Source of the DNA: a virus
Virus record (IMG/VR): IMGVR_UViG_3300019760_000006
Location: 1-64,000 of that record
Length of the DNA: 64,000 bases
Strand: one strand, 5' to 3'
In this document: piece after piece, positions 23,538-32,043 of the stretch
How the letters are laid out: each line of letters opens with the position of its first letter
Numbering within the stretch: position 1 is the stretch's first letter
The notes under the pieces: model-generated
The model's database searches: none
Seen by the model: only the letters and a program-made list of their open reading frames with translations
Told to the model about the DNA's origin: nothing
Program-made: the position numbers and the translations under genes

Positions 23538-24122
23538 CTAATTACCAATAATATCATTAAAAACTATTTCTACCTGCTTCTTAAGATCCAGCAAATTATC
23601 AGTAGAATTATCCAATACATAATCACACTTATCTTTAAGAAGGTGAACTTCATTCTCACTATTATGGTTTGGCATATAATCAATACCATCAGCTTTGGCG
23701 CGAGTTATGCGAGTTTCTTCATCACAATCTACAGAGATTGTAATATAATCTCTCTTCCTGCAAGAATTAAGCTCCGTCCTGGTCCTACAATCATCACAAA
23801 TAATCAAACCAACATTATCAAAATCCTCTTCAATCTCTTTACTTGTTGTTTCAAAGACTTCAGCAAAAACCTTCTTACCGTAATACTTCTTTGTAATATC
23901 ACTAAGCTCCTGGTAGAATCCTCGTTTTTTTGGTAGAGTGCATTCAATATTATCTCGAATATACTCATCATAACACTTCATTGGTTCAGCGAATTTAAGT
24001 GTATAAATGTCTTTATAAGTTTTGTCAATTTCATTAAACTTTTCTTCAAACATCTCCATGAAGAAACCAGATGTTGATGTCTTCCCACTTCCTGCATTTC
24101 CAATGATTGCAATTTTATACAT
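23538..24122 (-). CDS. deoxynucleoside monophosphate kinase-like P-loop protein (194 aa)
   Basis: GNAGSGKTS at residues 8-16 is a Walker A motif. LIICDDCRTRTE (about 106-117) is a Walker B/DR-type loop typical of phage dNMP kinases. ITRAKADG (about 137-144) and SENE (154-157) fit the lid and the phage dNMP kinase HxSE-type block. Role: phosphorylating dNMPs with ATP to feed replication. Confidence 0.75.
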   Translation of the reverse strand: MYKIAIIGNAGSGKTSTSGFFMEMFEEKFNEIDKTYKDIYTLKFAEPMKCYDEYIRDNIECTLPKKRGFYQELSDITKKYYGKKVFAEVFETTSKEIEEDFDNVGLIICDDCRTRTELNSCRKRDYITISVDCDEETRITRAKADGIDYMPNHNSENEVHLLKDKCDYVLDNSTDNLLDLKKQVEIVFNDIIGN

Positions 24123-24142
24123 AATAATTTACCTTTTTGTTT

Positions 24143-24445
24143 TTAATTATTTTCAACAAGAGTCATAATCTTTACATATGAATCAATTGGTTCAAGAGCT
24201 TTCATCTTCTCTTCTACAAGATTGTTATTGTAATAATAGTTAAGCCACTTCTTAAACAAAGCAGGCTTCAAACCAAAACACTCTTTTAGATTAGCACCAG
24301 CATCTTTAATAGATTGATTAGCATCTTCGATCTTACCAAGTTCTGCACTAACCTCTTTAATTGTTGAAATAATATCTTTTGCATCTTTCAATTCAAGTGT
24401 TGAAAGAAATTTGTCAATCTCACTTTCGTAAACATTTTCATTCAT
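24143..24445 (-). CDS. hypothetical helical protein, weakly DsbA(T4)-like (100 aa)
   Basis: Two helical parts: an amphipathic N-terminal half and LKECFGLKPALFKKWLNYYYNNN. The latter resembles the end of the T4 dsbA double-strand-binding transcription factor (DELG-x-DGKMFNRLL-x-LYH). If real it would be a transcription co-activator. The similarity is short and judged by eye. Confidence 0.45.
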   Translation of the reverse strand: MNENVYESEIDKFLSTLELKDAKDIISTIKEVSAELGKIEDANQSIKDAGANLKECFGLKPALFKKWLNYYYNNNLVEEKMKALEPIDSYVKIMTLVENN

Positions 24446-24472
24446 AATTATTTCCCCCTCTTCTTTTAGTTT

Positions 24473-24721
24473 TTATTTATTTATATCACCAAACCAAGTT
24501 GTATAAATTCTTTCTATGTTCTGTTGTGATTTAACAAGTTTTTCGCCAGCACACCAACATTCTTGAAACACCACTTCTTCTCTTTTAATCTCCTCTTCAG
24601 TGAAGTTTTTAAACACATTGATACAGACATCATTTGCAAATCCTGAGTGGATACCTGCCATATCGTCGTGAAAATCAAAACTTATATCCAAACCTTCATC
24701 TTTGCCTTCATAGTCTGCCAT
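24473..24721 (-). CDS. hypothetical acidic protein (82 aa)
   Basis: Acidic N-terminal half, single Cys pair (C-W-C), no recognised motif. AAAAAGGAATCAAA lies upstream. Confidence 0.55.
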   Translation of the reverse strand: MADYEGKDEGLDISFDFHDDMAGIHSGFANDVCINVFKNFTEEEIKREEVVFQECWCAGEKLVKSQQNIERIYTTWFGDINK

Positions 24722-24733
24722 TTTGATTCCTTT

Positions 24734-24952
24734 TTATTTTAGAAGTTTATTATACCTTTTAATTTCTCTGTTCAATCTTTCCCATTCTTTCTTTGCTGTA
24801 TTGTTTTTCCAATACTTCTCTGTTTTCAAAACCTTCTTAGGGTTGTTTTCATCTTTAATCAGTTTAGTGAATACAAATTCTGAATAGAGGTTGTCTGCTT
24901 TTGATTTAAGAAAATTAATCTGATTCTGAATGTTTTCTACGTTGTTTTTCAT
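24734..24952 (-). CDS. hypothetical coiled-coil protein (72 aa)
   Basis: The ATG at 24952 avoids the overlap with dUTPase that the upstream start (25015) would need. Helical, basic. No family recognised. Confidence 0.55.
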   Translation of the reverse strand: MKNNVENIQNQINFLKSKADNLYSEFVFTKLIKDENNPKKVLKTEKYWKNNTAKKEWERLNREIKRYNKLLK

Positions 24953-24986
24953 TTTTATTCTTTTCGCTTTCTTTTTAATGTTACTT

Positions 24987-25475
24987 TTAAATATCTGTAC
25001 TACCGTCACTGCCACGGTTCTTCTTTGTCAACTTCTTTACACTATTAAATTTTAGTGGTGGTTGTTTATCACATATTCTGAATTGAAAAAGTTTGTCACC
25101 AAAATCTATTTTACAATCCCTCAAAGCATACACCGGAACCCACCACTCATCCTCTGGACCTGCAAAACTGTTATCTATAATACCTATATTGTTTGTTTGA
25201 ATAATTCCTTTCTTACCAAATGTACTCCCTCTCGGGACCAAATGGGCTTCAAATCCTTCAGGAAGCTCAAGACAAAACCCAAGATAAATCTTAAAACTCT
25301 CACCTGCTGAGATGTGCATTAGTCCAAGATAGGTATTACCCTCAAGTGGACCAGATGTCATTTTAATTCTATCTACATATACGTCAATCCAATCTCCAAC
25401 TTCAATCTTCTCAAGCTTTGGTAAATCTGGATTATTGTACTGAACATTAATTGTTTGCATCTCTATATCACTCAT
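24987..25475 (-). CDS. dut: dUTP diphosphatase (dUTPase)
   Basis: All trimeric dUTPase motifs can be followed: PRGSTFGKKG (81-90, motif 2), NNIGIIDNSFAG (95-106, motif 3, with the catalytic Asp101), DKLFQFRI (127-134, motif 4), and RGSDGSTD (154-161, motif 5, the C-terminal arm). It hydrolyses dUTP to dUMP and pyrophosphate, which keeps uracil out of DNA and supplies dUMP for thymidylate synthesis by the ThyX-like enzyme at 34484. The usual length for the family is 140-160 residues, so the gene is complete. Confidence 0.9.
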   Translation of the reverse strand: MSDIEMQTINVQYNNPDLPKLEKIEVGDWIDVYVDRIKMTSGPLEGNTYLGLMHISAGESFKIYLGFCLELPEGFEAHLVPRGSTFGKKGIIQTNNIGIIDNSFAGPEDEWWVPVYALRDCKIDFGDKLFQFRICDKQPPLKFNSVKKLTKKNRGSDGSTDI

Positions 25476-25478
25476 TAT

Positions 25479-25724
25479 TTAATATTCATCCTCTGTTTTA
25501 TATTCGACAATCAATCCTTCACCCCTTTTACCAGCCTCCCACGCTTTTTCCATCATGTATACCACATTAAGTGCATCGCTTAAATCTCTACTTATATACA
25601 TATCTTCAGGTTCACCTGCACCAATAAAAAATTCTTCTTCACCATCAACTTTAATCCTAACATAATCCCTATAGTCTCTTCTTTCGAGTGCTTCCTCTGT
25701 AGGTTCATACTGTACAATTTTCAT
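25479..25724 (-). CDS. hypothetical protein (81 aa)
   Basis: AAAGGAGATAAG lies upstream of the ATG. Acidic. The stop is four bases from the dut start. No family recognised. Confidence 0.55.
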   Translation of the reverse strand: MKIVQYEPTEEALERRDYRDYVRIKVDGEEEFFIGAGEPEDMYISRDLSDALNVVYMMEKAWEAGKRGEGLIVEYKTEDEY

Positions 25725-25743
25725 CTTATCTCCTTTCCTTTTA

Positions 25744-25854
25744 TTAATAGTGAAATTTAATATCTGCGTTAGTAGCTACTTCGAACTCTTTGCCACACCA
25801 ATCACATTCAACAATTTCGCTTCGAGGATCACCAAAAAACTCATCATTTTGTGA
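25744..25854 (-). CDS. orphan frame encoding a zinc-like C-x2-CGKEF peptide, no standard start codon
   Basis: The frame opens after a TAA that overlaps the end of the 25844 gene and runs 36 codons to TAA. It encodes E-C-D-W-C-G-K-E-F, typical of phage zinc peptides. No ATG, GTG or TTG precedes the motif; only an ATT codon is available. It may be reached by a +1 shift at the end of the upstream gene, by a non-AUG start, or be a remnant. Confidence 0.35.
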   Translation of the reverse strand, partial: SQNDEFFGDPRSEIVECDWCGKEFEVATNADIKFHY

Positions 25855-26107
25855 TTACTAAATAATCTTGAGACAAAACAAGATCACCATTTTGTCTTCT
25901 ATATGTGAGTATCGGGTAACTATCTTGATTGTTAATATTCTTCATATTATAAGAAGAAGAATACTCATCCCAATATATTTCATATGGTCCATACCCATAT
26001 GTTTCTGGTTTATGTGATGGACATATAAGCAAAGATCCAAGAATTACTTTTTCGCCTTTTGAATCTTTGACTCCAAAATATTTATTCATCTTGAATTTTT
26101 CAGCCAC
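25844..26107 (-). CDS. hypothetical protein, YopX-like pattern (87 aa)
   Basis: The GTG start at 26107 has GAGGAGG upstream, inside the preceding small gene. N-terminal YFGVKDSKGEKVILGSLL resembles the YopX-type fold seen in small phage proteins. Similarity by eye only. Confidence 0.5.
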   Translation of the reverse strand: MAEKFKMNKYFGVKDSKGEKVILGSLLICPSHKPETYGYGPYEIYWDEYSSSYNMKNINNQDSYPILTYRRQNGDLVLSQDYLVITK

Positions 26108-26109
26108 GG

Positions 26110-26199
26110 CTACGCCTCCTCATCTTCGAGTAGTTGCTTAATTAAAATAACTTTTTCTTTTAAAGGCACTTCGGCGTGTAATTCTTTAAGTTTGTTCAT
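26110..26199 (-). CDS. tiny helical peptide (29 aa)
   Basis: The ORF MNKLKELHAEVPLKEK... ends in DEEA. Its last codons form the GAGGAGG ribosome site for the next gene, so it may act as a coupled leader peptide. Confidence 0.4.
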   Translation of the reverse strand: MNKLKELHAEVPLKEKVILIKQLLEDEEA

Positions 26200-26211
26200 T
26201 ATGTATTGCTC

Positions 26212-26415
26212 TTATTTAATAACTCCAAGTGTTTTTAGCTCATTAATATAAGTATAAATTAAATTCTCTTTACTCCCTTCCAATCCTCTTCTTTCAAGAA
26301 TATCTATCATACCAATCCACAAACTCTTTGCTGCATCTTCATACTCTTTTCTAATTGACTGAATGTAATCTGTAATCTCGCTATTGCAATTTGTTAAGCA
26401 TTTTGGTTGTTCCAT
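26212..26415 (-). CDS. hypothetical protein (67 aa)
   Basis: Good AGAGGAG site. Helical peptide with two Cys at the start. No family recognised. Confidence 0.55.
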   Translation of the reverse strand: MEQPKCLTNCNSEITDYIQSIRKEYEDAAKSLWIGMIDILERRGLEGSKENLIYTYINELKTLGVIK

Positions 26416-26427
26416 TTTACTCCTCTC

Positions 26428-26805
26428 TTATTTAATAATATCATCAAGTGCCACAGTTAACACCTCATCAAAAGAACTACCTCCATTGTACCATTTTAAC
26501 TCAAAGTCAATAAAACCTGGGTTCATCTCATCAAACTCTGCTTCTGCAATATCTTCATAAGCATCAATATCTTCTTTATTGACTACTTTGTAAAGGTGTT
26601 TTTCTCCTGAATTTGTTGTATAAATCAAATACTCTCTATAAAATCCATTTTCAAAATCATATACAATTTCTTCTTCTGAATGTTCATCACAATATGCATA
26701 TCCTTTTTCATTTTCAAGGAGTCTTTTCAACATTTGATTAAAAGACTCACCCTCTTTTTCATAAATTCTCTGAATTGTTCCTTTAATGTGTTCTGTTTCA
26801 CTCAT
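26428..26805 (-). CDS. hypothetical acidic protein (125 aa)
   Basis: Acidic soluble protein, probably mixed alpha/beta, with no recognised motif. Spacing of 12 bases to the next gene. Confidence 0.6.
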   Translation of the reverse strand: MSETEHIKGTIQRIYEKEGESFNQMLKRLLENEKGYAYCDEHSEEEIVYDFENGFYREYLIYTTNSGEKHLYKVVNKEDIDAYEDIAEAEFDEMNPGFIDFELKWYNGGSSFDEVLTVALDDIIK

Positions 26806-26843
26806 CTTAACAACTCCATTTTTATTTAAGTTAAGTTTCTAAA

Positions 26844-27182
26844 TTATTTCAACCAGTCCGCTATTTTGATTGGTTGCCCAGTAATATCAATTCCACTTTT
26901 CAAAGTTTCAACAACCATTTGCATCCTTAATGGTAAGGATTTAAAATTTAATTCATACCCACTTCCTGCTTTTAATGAGTTTTTATTAATTCCAATCTTA
27001 TCAATCCAATATTCTTTCATTTGTTTGTTATACTCTATTTCCTTCCATCTTGCAAGTAAAATCTTGCAGATTTTGTCAAATTCATGATCAGAAATAACGC
27101 TCATATCATGTTCATAGTACAAACAGCTATGACAAACATATAATCTACACAATCTATCTGTTGATATTGATTCAATATTCAT
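26844..27182 (-). CDS. hypothetical protein (112 aa)
   Basis: Soluble protein with a YVCHSCLYYEHD segment. The ribosome site is weak (GTGAGATATA). The start overlaps the amber-interrupted short ORF at 27172-27252, so translation may be coupled to it. Confidence 0.5.
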   Translation of the reverse strand: MNIESISTDRLCRLYVCHSCLYYEHDMSVISDHEFDKICKILLARWKEIEYNKQMKEYWIDKIGINKNSLKAGSGYELNFKSLPLRMQMVVETLKSGIDITGQPIKIADWLK

Positions 27183-27252
27183 TATATCTCACGTCATTAT
27201 AAAACTTACCATATTTCTAATTTGATCCATAAATCTTATCAATAGCAGCCAT
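27172..27252 (-). pseudogene. short ORF interrupted by an in-frame TAG
   Basis: A very strong AGGAGGGG precedes ATG at 27252. The frame reads MAAIDKIYGSN, then TAG (27219-27217), then 14 further sensible codons to TGA. The strong ribosome site suggests recent function; either it is an 11-residue peptide or the TAG has broken (or is read through in) a 26-codon gene. Confidence 0.35.
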
Positions 27253-27265
27253 CTTACCCCTCCTG

Positions 27266-27697
27266 CTAATACTCATTTTTCAAATCAATAACTTCTTGCT
27301 TATAATTTTCAATTCTTTTAATAAATTCATTAAGATGCTTATCAGACTGCATAATCACAATATTACATAACCCCTTAAAGCAAGCTTTACACTCATTTTT
27401 ATCTGTAAAAACTCTCAATGGTGTGCCAGTCCTACTCCTATATCCAGTATTATCAAAAACAGGAATTGGTCTCTTCGTCCACTCACCTTTCTTGTTAAGC
27501 TTAAAGAAACAAGATTGTGTATAATAGATGTTTTTGTTACCTGCATCTGAGATTGGTCTAATTTCAACTTTTGTTGGTAGAACTTTCCGTACAGGTTTAT
27601 CAGGGAATCTTCTTCTAAAATCACAAATCCAAACCTGTTCATAATCCATACTTCCATTTGTGATCTTATCAATATCAACTTCTGATTTGTATTCCAT
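27266..27697 (-). CDS. hypothetical protein (143 aa)
   Basis: Soluble basic protein with C-x2-C near residues 103-106 and no recognised family. Together with the genes down to 25479 it forms the operon behind the promoter at 27774. Confidence 0.6.
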   Translation of the reverse strand: MEYKSEVDIDKITNGSMDYEQVWICDFRRRFPDKPVRKVLPTKVEIRPISDAGNKNIYYTQSCFFKLNKKGEWTKRPIPVFDNTGYRSRTGTPLRVFTDKNECKACFKGLCNIVIMQSDKHLNEFIKRIENYKQEVIDLKNEY

Positions 27698-27773
27698 TAT
27701 GCGATTATTCCTTTGCTATAGTTAATAGTAAGATACAGTTACAAAGTTGATTTGTTTCCAACCAAGTGACTAC

Positions 27774-27802
27774 ATCTTACTATCTTTGTTTTAGTTTGTC
27801 AA
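27774..27802 (-). promoter_or_regulatory. sigma70-type promoter
   Basis: On the minus strand TTGACA (27802-27797), 17 bases and TAAGAT (27779-27774), upstream of the 27697 gene. Confidence 0.6.
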
Positions 27803-27812
27803 TATGTTTTTG

Positions 27813-28469
27813 TTAAAATTCCCAATTAGCCTCATACAACTTCTTTCTATCCACCAAAGAAAAACCTTTTAAACATTCTTCATAATTAGAGCAACTTCTC
27901 CTTAGATGAAAATTATCTCTAATATTATAACCAGAGATAATTGTATACTCACCTTTCAACCTGTTAGCGAAGTACTCTACAAAATCAATTGGGTTTGTAC
28001 AAACAATAACCTTCTTTCTGTGAATTAAATCATCAAGTATACTATCTCTAAAGAACAATGAACCAACCTCAAAGACAACCTCCTCAAACTTATCAATATA
28101 ACTTCCACATTTAAGATTATTATATTCTTTACTTACGTACCACGCAAGGTTTTTACTTTCAGTGTACCAAAGAAATTCTTTTACTTTAGCTCTTTCATTA
28201 AAAGCAAAAGTCTTTCCACAACCAACACCAGTTAGGATAAACACAGGTTTATTAATTTCTGGTTTACATTCTACAACAAGTTTCTGAAATTCTGTTAAAA
28301 CAACAGATTCTGTCTTGTTCTTTTCATAATTGAGCCTATCCTTCAAATAGTCAACTTCTTCTTTGAGAATCCTCTCCTCAAACTCCTTCACAAAACCAAA
28401 GGGGCTTCCAGTAATATCCTGAATTTGTTTGATAAGATTATATTTCTCTTCTTTTAGTTTATAACTCAT
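27813..28469 (-). CDS. P-loop ATPase, possible helicase-related protein (218 aa)
   Basis: FILTGVGCGKTFAF near residues 77-90 is a Walker A motif after a beta strand. KKVIVCTN (about 151-158) could be sensor 1 (T/N). The N-terminal 60 residues are a charged helical region. It might load or assist a helicase, but no close family was recognised. Confidence 0.5.
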   Translation of the reverse strand: MSYKLKEEKYNLIKQIQDITGSPFGFVKEFEERILKEEVDYLKDRLNYEKNKTESVVLTEFQKLVVECKPEINKPVFILTGVGCGKTFAFNERAKVKEFLWYTESKNLAWYVSKEYNNLKCGSYIDKFEEVVFEVGSLFFRDSILDDLIHRKKVIVCTNPIDFVEYFANRLKGEYTIISGYNIRDNFHLRRSCSNYEECLKGFSLVDRKKLYEANWEF

Positions 28470-28486
28470 AAATATCCCTTTTATTT

Positions 28487-28837
28487 TTATTTAATTTTGT
28501 ATATTTTCTGATTATTACTGGCGAGTGTTATGCCAGTAAGTTCATCTGTGATTGGTGGGAGATCTTTAATGCAATCACCAGTATTTAAAATCCAAACTAT
28601 ATGATGAGCTTTAATTAGTTGGTTATTAAGATTTATAGATACTCTTTCATATCTTTTCTTAGGATCGGGTTTATTCCTGTAGCCTGCAACCTTACCAGAC
28701 CACCTTGTATTCCAATTTTTCTTTCTATCAGTACGGTATCTCCATATAAGATTTCCAGTAGAGTCATCATACTTCAAAACACTTTTTATATATTCATAAC
28801 TTGGTCTATTACTGGATGGTTCAATATATTTATTCAT
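28487..28837 (-). CDS. degraded HNH endonuclease-like protein (116 aa)
   Basis: The ATG at 28837 has AGGTG upstream. Residues about 12-85 (LKYDDSTGNLIWRYRTDRK...AGYR...RVSINLNNQLIKAHHIVWILNTG) follow the phage HNH pattern up to the first His. Where active members have a D-H-x-D/N-G-N segment and a closing N/H, this one reads DCIKDLPPITDELTG. The nuclease centre is missing, so it is probably inactive or repurposed. Its position directly after nrdJ is typical of a homing endonuclease. Confidence 0.55.
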   Translation of the reverse strand: MNKYIEPSSNRPSYEYIKSVLKYDDSTGNLIWRYRTDRKKNWNTRWSGKVAGYRNKPDPKKRYERVSINLNNQLIKAHHIVWILNTGDCIKDLPPITDELTGITLASNNQKIYKIK

Positions 28838-28838
28838 A

Positions 28839-31199
28839 TTATCCGCACCTACTGAACCCGCAATTTTTACAAGAAGCACATCCTCCATCATTTACATAAG
28901 CTTTCTCGCCACACTCAGGACAAACCAACCCAATCTCATCGTTCTCATCTTCAATTTCTATCTGTTTTACATATCTTCGAAGAACTCTACTAAGTATGCC
29001 AGAGCAATCTACCATACTGTATGATGATTTGTCAAGCTGTTTTAAAACTTCATCAAGAGAGATACCATACCTGAAACACATACTTATAACTCTACAGATG
29101 GCATCCCAATTACTTTGCCTTTCAAGTAGAAGAAAGCTATTAAACATACCATCTTTATCATTACCAGCTTCAAGTGGTAGCTTTGTAAACACTTCAATAG
29201 GTAAGTCATCTTCATCAAGAGATACATTCAAATAAGCCTTTGATTTTTTCCACATAACTTCATGTCTTTCTGCATTTTCAATAGGTAGAAGTTCTTTTTT
29301 AATGAGAATACTCTCTGTAATTTCTTTTGGAACTGTGTTTTCATTATCTATTACGGCAGATAATACACCTTCTTTACAGCCATCTCTAAAAACTGTAATT
29401 CCCTTTAGTTTTTTCTTCCAAGCATCAATGTAAATAGAAACTATTTGATTCTTTGTACAATTATTTGGTAAATTAATTGTTGAGCTGATGCTTGAATCTG
29501 TAAATTTTTGAATTGCTGATTGAATCTTAATCCTATCCTTTGGTTTAACTTCGTCAGCTTCAATATAACAAAGTTTGTTCTTCGCCTCTTTAAGAGAGAT
29601 TCCATCAAAGCTATCTAAATCATTTAACATTTGTTTACAGGGAAGATAATGAATAAATTCATACTCTTTATTATCAATCCTGTTCTTTCTTCTATATGAA
29701 AACTTAAAAGATGGTTCAATACCGCTTGTACAATTATCAGAGATAATACTTAGTGTCCCTGTGGGACCAAAAGTATTGAATGATGTGTTTCTCATTCCAA
29801 AAGTGATAATATTTTCTGTAAGATCATCATCTAATTCAATCCAGCCAGACTTTTTAATTGCTTCGACAAACTTTACTCTATCAGACCTTTCACTTAATGC
29901 CTCACATGGGCCTTCATCGACAGCAATATCAACTGATGTCCTCATTGCTTGTGAAAGTAAAATACTCGTAACCGAGCTAATAAATTCCTCTGACTCTTTG
30001 TCTCCATAAACATAGCCAAGCATTGCAAAGGTATCACCAATACCAGTCTGTTCAATACCAATACGTTTTCCAAAACTATCAGCTAACTGCTGTTCAGGAA
30101 GAGGATGTTTTGTTTCATTGATATCTGAAAACACATTCATAATTCTTGTAGCTGTCTCAACATCATACTCAAAAGAATACCAATCAAATTCTGCCAACTC
30201 TGTGTAAGGATTTTTAACATATTTATGAAGAACAAAAGAACCCAAAAGGCAATTATTCCAATAACTTAACATTTGTTCTCCGCATGGATTGCTGGAAATA
30301 GGTTTAAGTTTATCACTAATGTATGTTCCAAAAGTATGCTTCTGAGCTGTATCAATAAACATCACACCTGGATCGCCACATTTATGGCTTGCTTCTGCAA
30401 TAAGATCAAGGATATCTCTTGCTTTCATTTGGGAATAGTATTTAAACTCCCCACCAGATTTAAACCACTTGTCATAGTCACCCCCCCACTCTTTCTCATA
30501 CTTCTCTTTATCTTTTTCAATATCTGGGAAACAAAACACCCACTCTTCATCATTCTCAATGGCAGTCATAAAACTATCGGTTAATTTTAGACTTACATTT
30601 ATACTCGAAATATCAGGCAGACTGTTTGTAAATATATCTTTTTGAAAAACTTGCTCAGGCCAAGCCTTACATCTGATAAAATCAATAGCGTCTGGATGGC
30701 GAATATCAATAGTCGCAATCATTGCCGCCCTTCTACCATTGGTCCCAACAACCTTACCTAATTCAGAAAAACTTGGCAGAAAGGAGACACTCCCACTACT
30801 TGTTATTGCTGCATTATCAACTTTTGTATTTTTTGGTCTTAGAATCGTAATATCAAAACCGCTACCACCTCTCATCTTAAAAGTGTTTGCGAGATTCTTC
30901 TGGCATTCAAATATTCCATCCATACTATCAGACTCAATTGGTGTGAGATAACAATTACTGAAAGATCCTCTCTCACCTTTATTACAACAACTAAGTATGC
31001 TTCCAGCAGGTAAAAACTTCCCGCTTCTAAGGAGTTCTTTTTGTTTTTTATTTGTTATCTCACAGTATTCAATAACTCCTTCAATAACATCTTTAACATC
31101 TTCGTGACCATACTTGTTAAGGCACACCATTTTGATAAATTGTTCATGTTCTTCAATACTCTGCTCAAGCAACCCTCTTGTTATTTTCACTTCACTCAT
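28839..31199 (-). CDS. nrdJ: ribonucleoside-diphosphate/triphosphate reductase, class II (adenosylcobalamin-dependent)
   Basis: 786 residues from the ATG at 31199; the ATG at 31232 lacks a ribosome site. SNCYL (Cys83) holds the first redox Cys. GSGFDITILRPK and SSGSVSF lead to SNPCGEQ (303-309), the finger loop with Asn304, the radical Cys306 and Glu308. FGPTGTLSIISDNCTSGIEP is the typical NrdJ region. The C-terminus carries C-x2-C ... C-x2-C-x2-C, the swinging redox/zinc tail of NrdJ. It reduces ribonucleotides to deoxyribonucleotides and needs vitamin B12, with no second subunit or oxygen. A degraded HNH gene follows one base after the stop. Confidence 0.9.
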   Translation of the reverse strand: MSEVKITRGLLEQSIEEHEQFIKMVCLNKYGHEDVKDVIEGVIEYCEITNKKQKELLRSGKFLPAGSILSCCNKGERGSFSNCYLTPIESDSMDGIFECQKNLANTFKMRGGSGFDITILRPKNTKVDNAAITSSGSVSFLPSFSELGKVVGTNGRRAAMIATIDIRHPDAIDFIRCKAWPEQVFQKDIFTNSLPDISSINVSLKLTDSFMTAIENDEEWVFCFPDIEKDKEKYEKEWGGDYDKWFKSGGEFKYYSQMKARDILDLIAEASHKCGDPGVMFIDTAQKHTFGTYISDKLKPISSNPCGEQMLSYWNNCLLGSFVLHKYVKNPYTELAEFDWYSFEYDVETATRIMNVFSDINETKHPLPEQQLADSFGKRIGIEQTGIGDTFAMLGYVYGDKESEEFISSVTSILLSQAMRTSVDIAVDEGPCEALSERSDRVKFVEAIKKSGWIELDDDLTENIITFGMRNTSFNTFGPTGTLSIISDNCTSGIEPSFKFSYRRKNRIDNKEYEFIHYLPCKQMLNDLDSFDGISLKEAKNKLCYIEADEVKPKDRIKIQSAIQKFTDSSISSTINLPNNCTKNQIVSIYIDAWKKKLKGITVFRDGCKEGVLSAVIDNENTVPKEITESILIKKELLPIENAERHEVMWKKSKAYLNVSLDEDDLPIEVFTKLPLEAGNDKDGMFNSFLLLERQSNWDAICRVISMCFRYGISLDEVLKQLDKSSYSMVDCSGILSRVLRRYVKQIEIEDENDEIGLVCPECGEKAYVNDGGCASCKNCGFSRCG

Positions 31200-31215
31200 G
31201 TACTTTAACCTTTTC

Positions 31216-31278
31216 TTATTTAATTTTATCATTCACTTGATCTTCTGTGAGCCTGACCATTGTTTTTACACTGTTCAT
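31216..31278 (-). CDS. tiny peptide upstream of nrdJ (20 aa)
   Basis: The ATG overlaps the previous stop (TAATG). The peptide MNSVKTMVRLTEDQVNDKIK ends just before the nrdJ ribosome site. It may be a coupled leader or simply a small gene. Confidence 0.35.
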   Translation of the reverse strand: MNSVKTMVRLTEDQVNDKIK

Positions 31279-31508
31279 TAATTATCTTCCTCTTCAACCT
31301 CACTCAAGTAAATCTCATGTTGTTTCTTATAGTATTCATAAAGTTCTTCAGATACACCCCAATCACTAAAATAGTCTCTTTCCAAAACTTTTACAAATTC
31401 TACAAACTTCTTATTTGATACAATTGAAGATATAACAATCATAATATCTTCAAGACTCATATTTACTGTTGAATTATTCGTTACATTATACTCTGTCGTT
31501 AGATCCAT
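31278..31508 (-). CDS. hypothetical protein (76 aa)
   Basis: Acidic helical protein with AAAGGAGAAAATTAATC upstream. No family recognised. Confidence 0.55.
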   Translation of the reverse strand: MDLTTEYNVTNNSTVNMSLEDIMIVISSIVSNKKFVEFVKVLERDYFSDWGVSEELYEYYKKQHEIYLSEVEEEDN

Positions 31509-31510
31509 GA

Positions 31511-31942
31511 TTAATTTTCTCCTTTAACATCTTCAGGCATCAAAACATCAAGGTCATACAATTCACCCTCTACTCTATACCTATCCCATTTCATATCTAA
31601 TGATACTTGTAGAAATGCAAGCTCTTCAAGAATTGAAGAAGTATCTTCATTCTCATATTCATGAAGTCTTCCTGATTTATTAACTCTCTCTTCTTCCTTC
31701 TCATACAGAGCTGTAATATCAGCATCAAAATCAAGAAGTAATTCTTTTGGAATTAGATATGTTGTACTCTCATATTCCCTTAAGTTACCAAACTGTTCTC
31801 CTTCTTTTTCTTTCCCTTCTTGGGAAGTTATTGAAAGCCGTTCTTCATGCATATTACACTGTCCATACCCAGGGCATTCAAAATTAAAATAATTACTTCT
31901 TTCAAGTGAACACCACCCGCAATCATTATACTTACAAGCCAC
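31511..31942 (-). CDS. hypothetical Cys-containing acidic protein (143 aa)
   Basis: The N-terminus has five Cys within 32 residues (CKYNDCGWC ... C ... C), likely a metal site, followed by an acidic helical part. AGGAGGTGTAAGGTG gives a strong start. No family recognised. Confidence 0.55.
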   Translation of the reverse strand: MACKYNDCGWCSLERSNYFNFECPGYGQCNMHEERLSITSQEGKEKEGEQFGNLREYESTTYLIPKELLLDFDADITALYEKEEERVNKSGRLHEYENEDTSSILEELAFLQVSLDMKWDRYRVEGELYDLDVLMPEDVKGEN

Positions 31943-31964
31943 CTTACACCTCCTATACTGTTGA

Positions 31965-32008
31965 AAAATATAGCATCTTCTATTTATTAAGTATTAAATG
32001 GAAGATGC
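31965..32008 (-). terminator. intrinsic terminator after the lipoprotein gene
   Basis: On the minus strand GCATCTTC and GAAGATGC (plus 32001-32008 and 31973-31980) form a perfect stem followed by TATATTTTTC. Confidence 0.75.
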
Positions 32009-32043
32009 CATTAGTTAATTTAATAATAATTTTAATTTATTTA

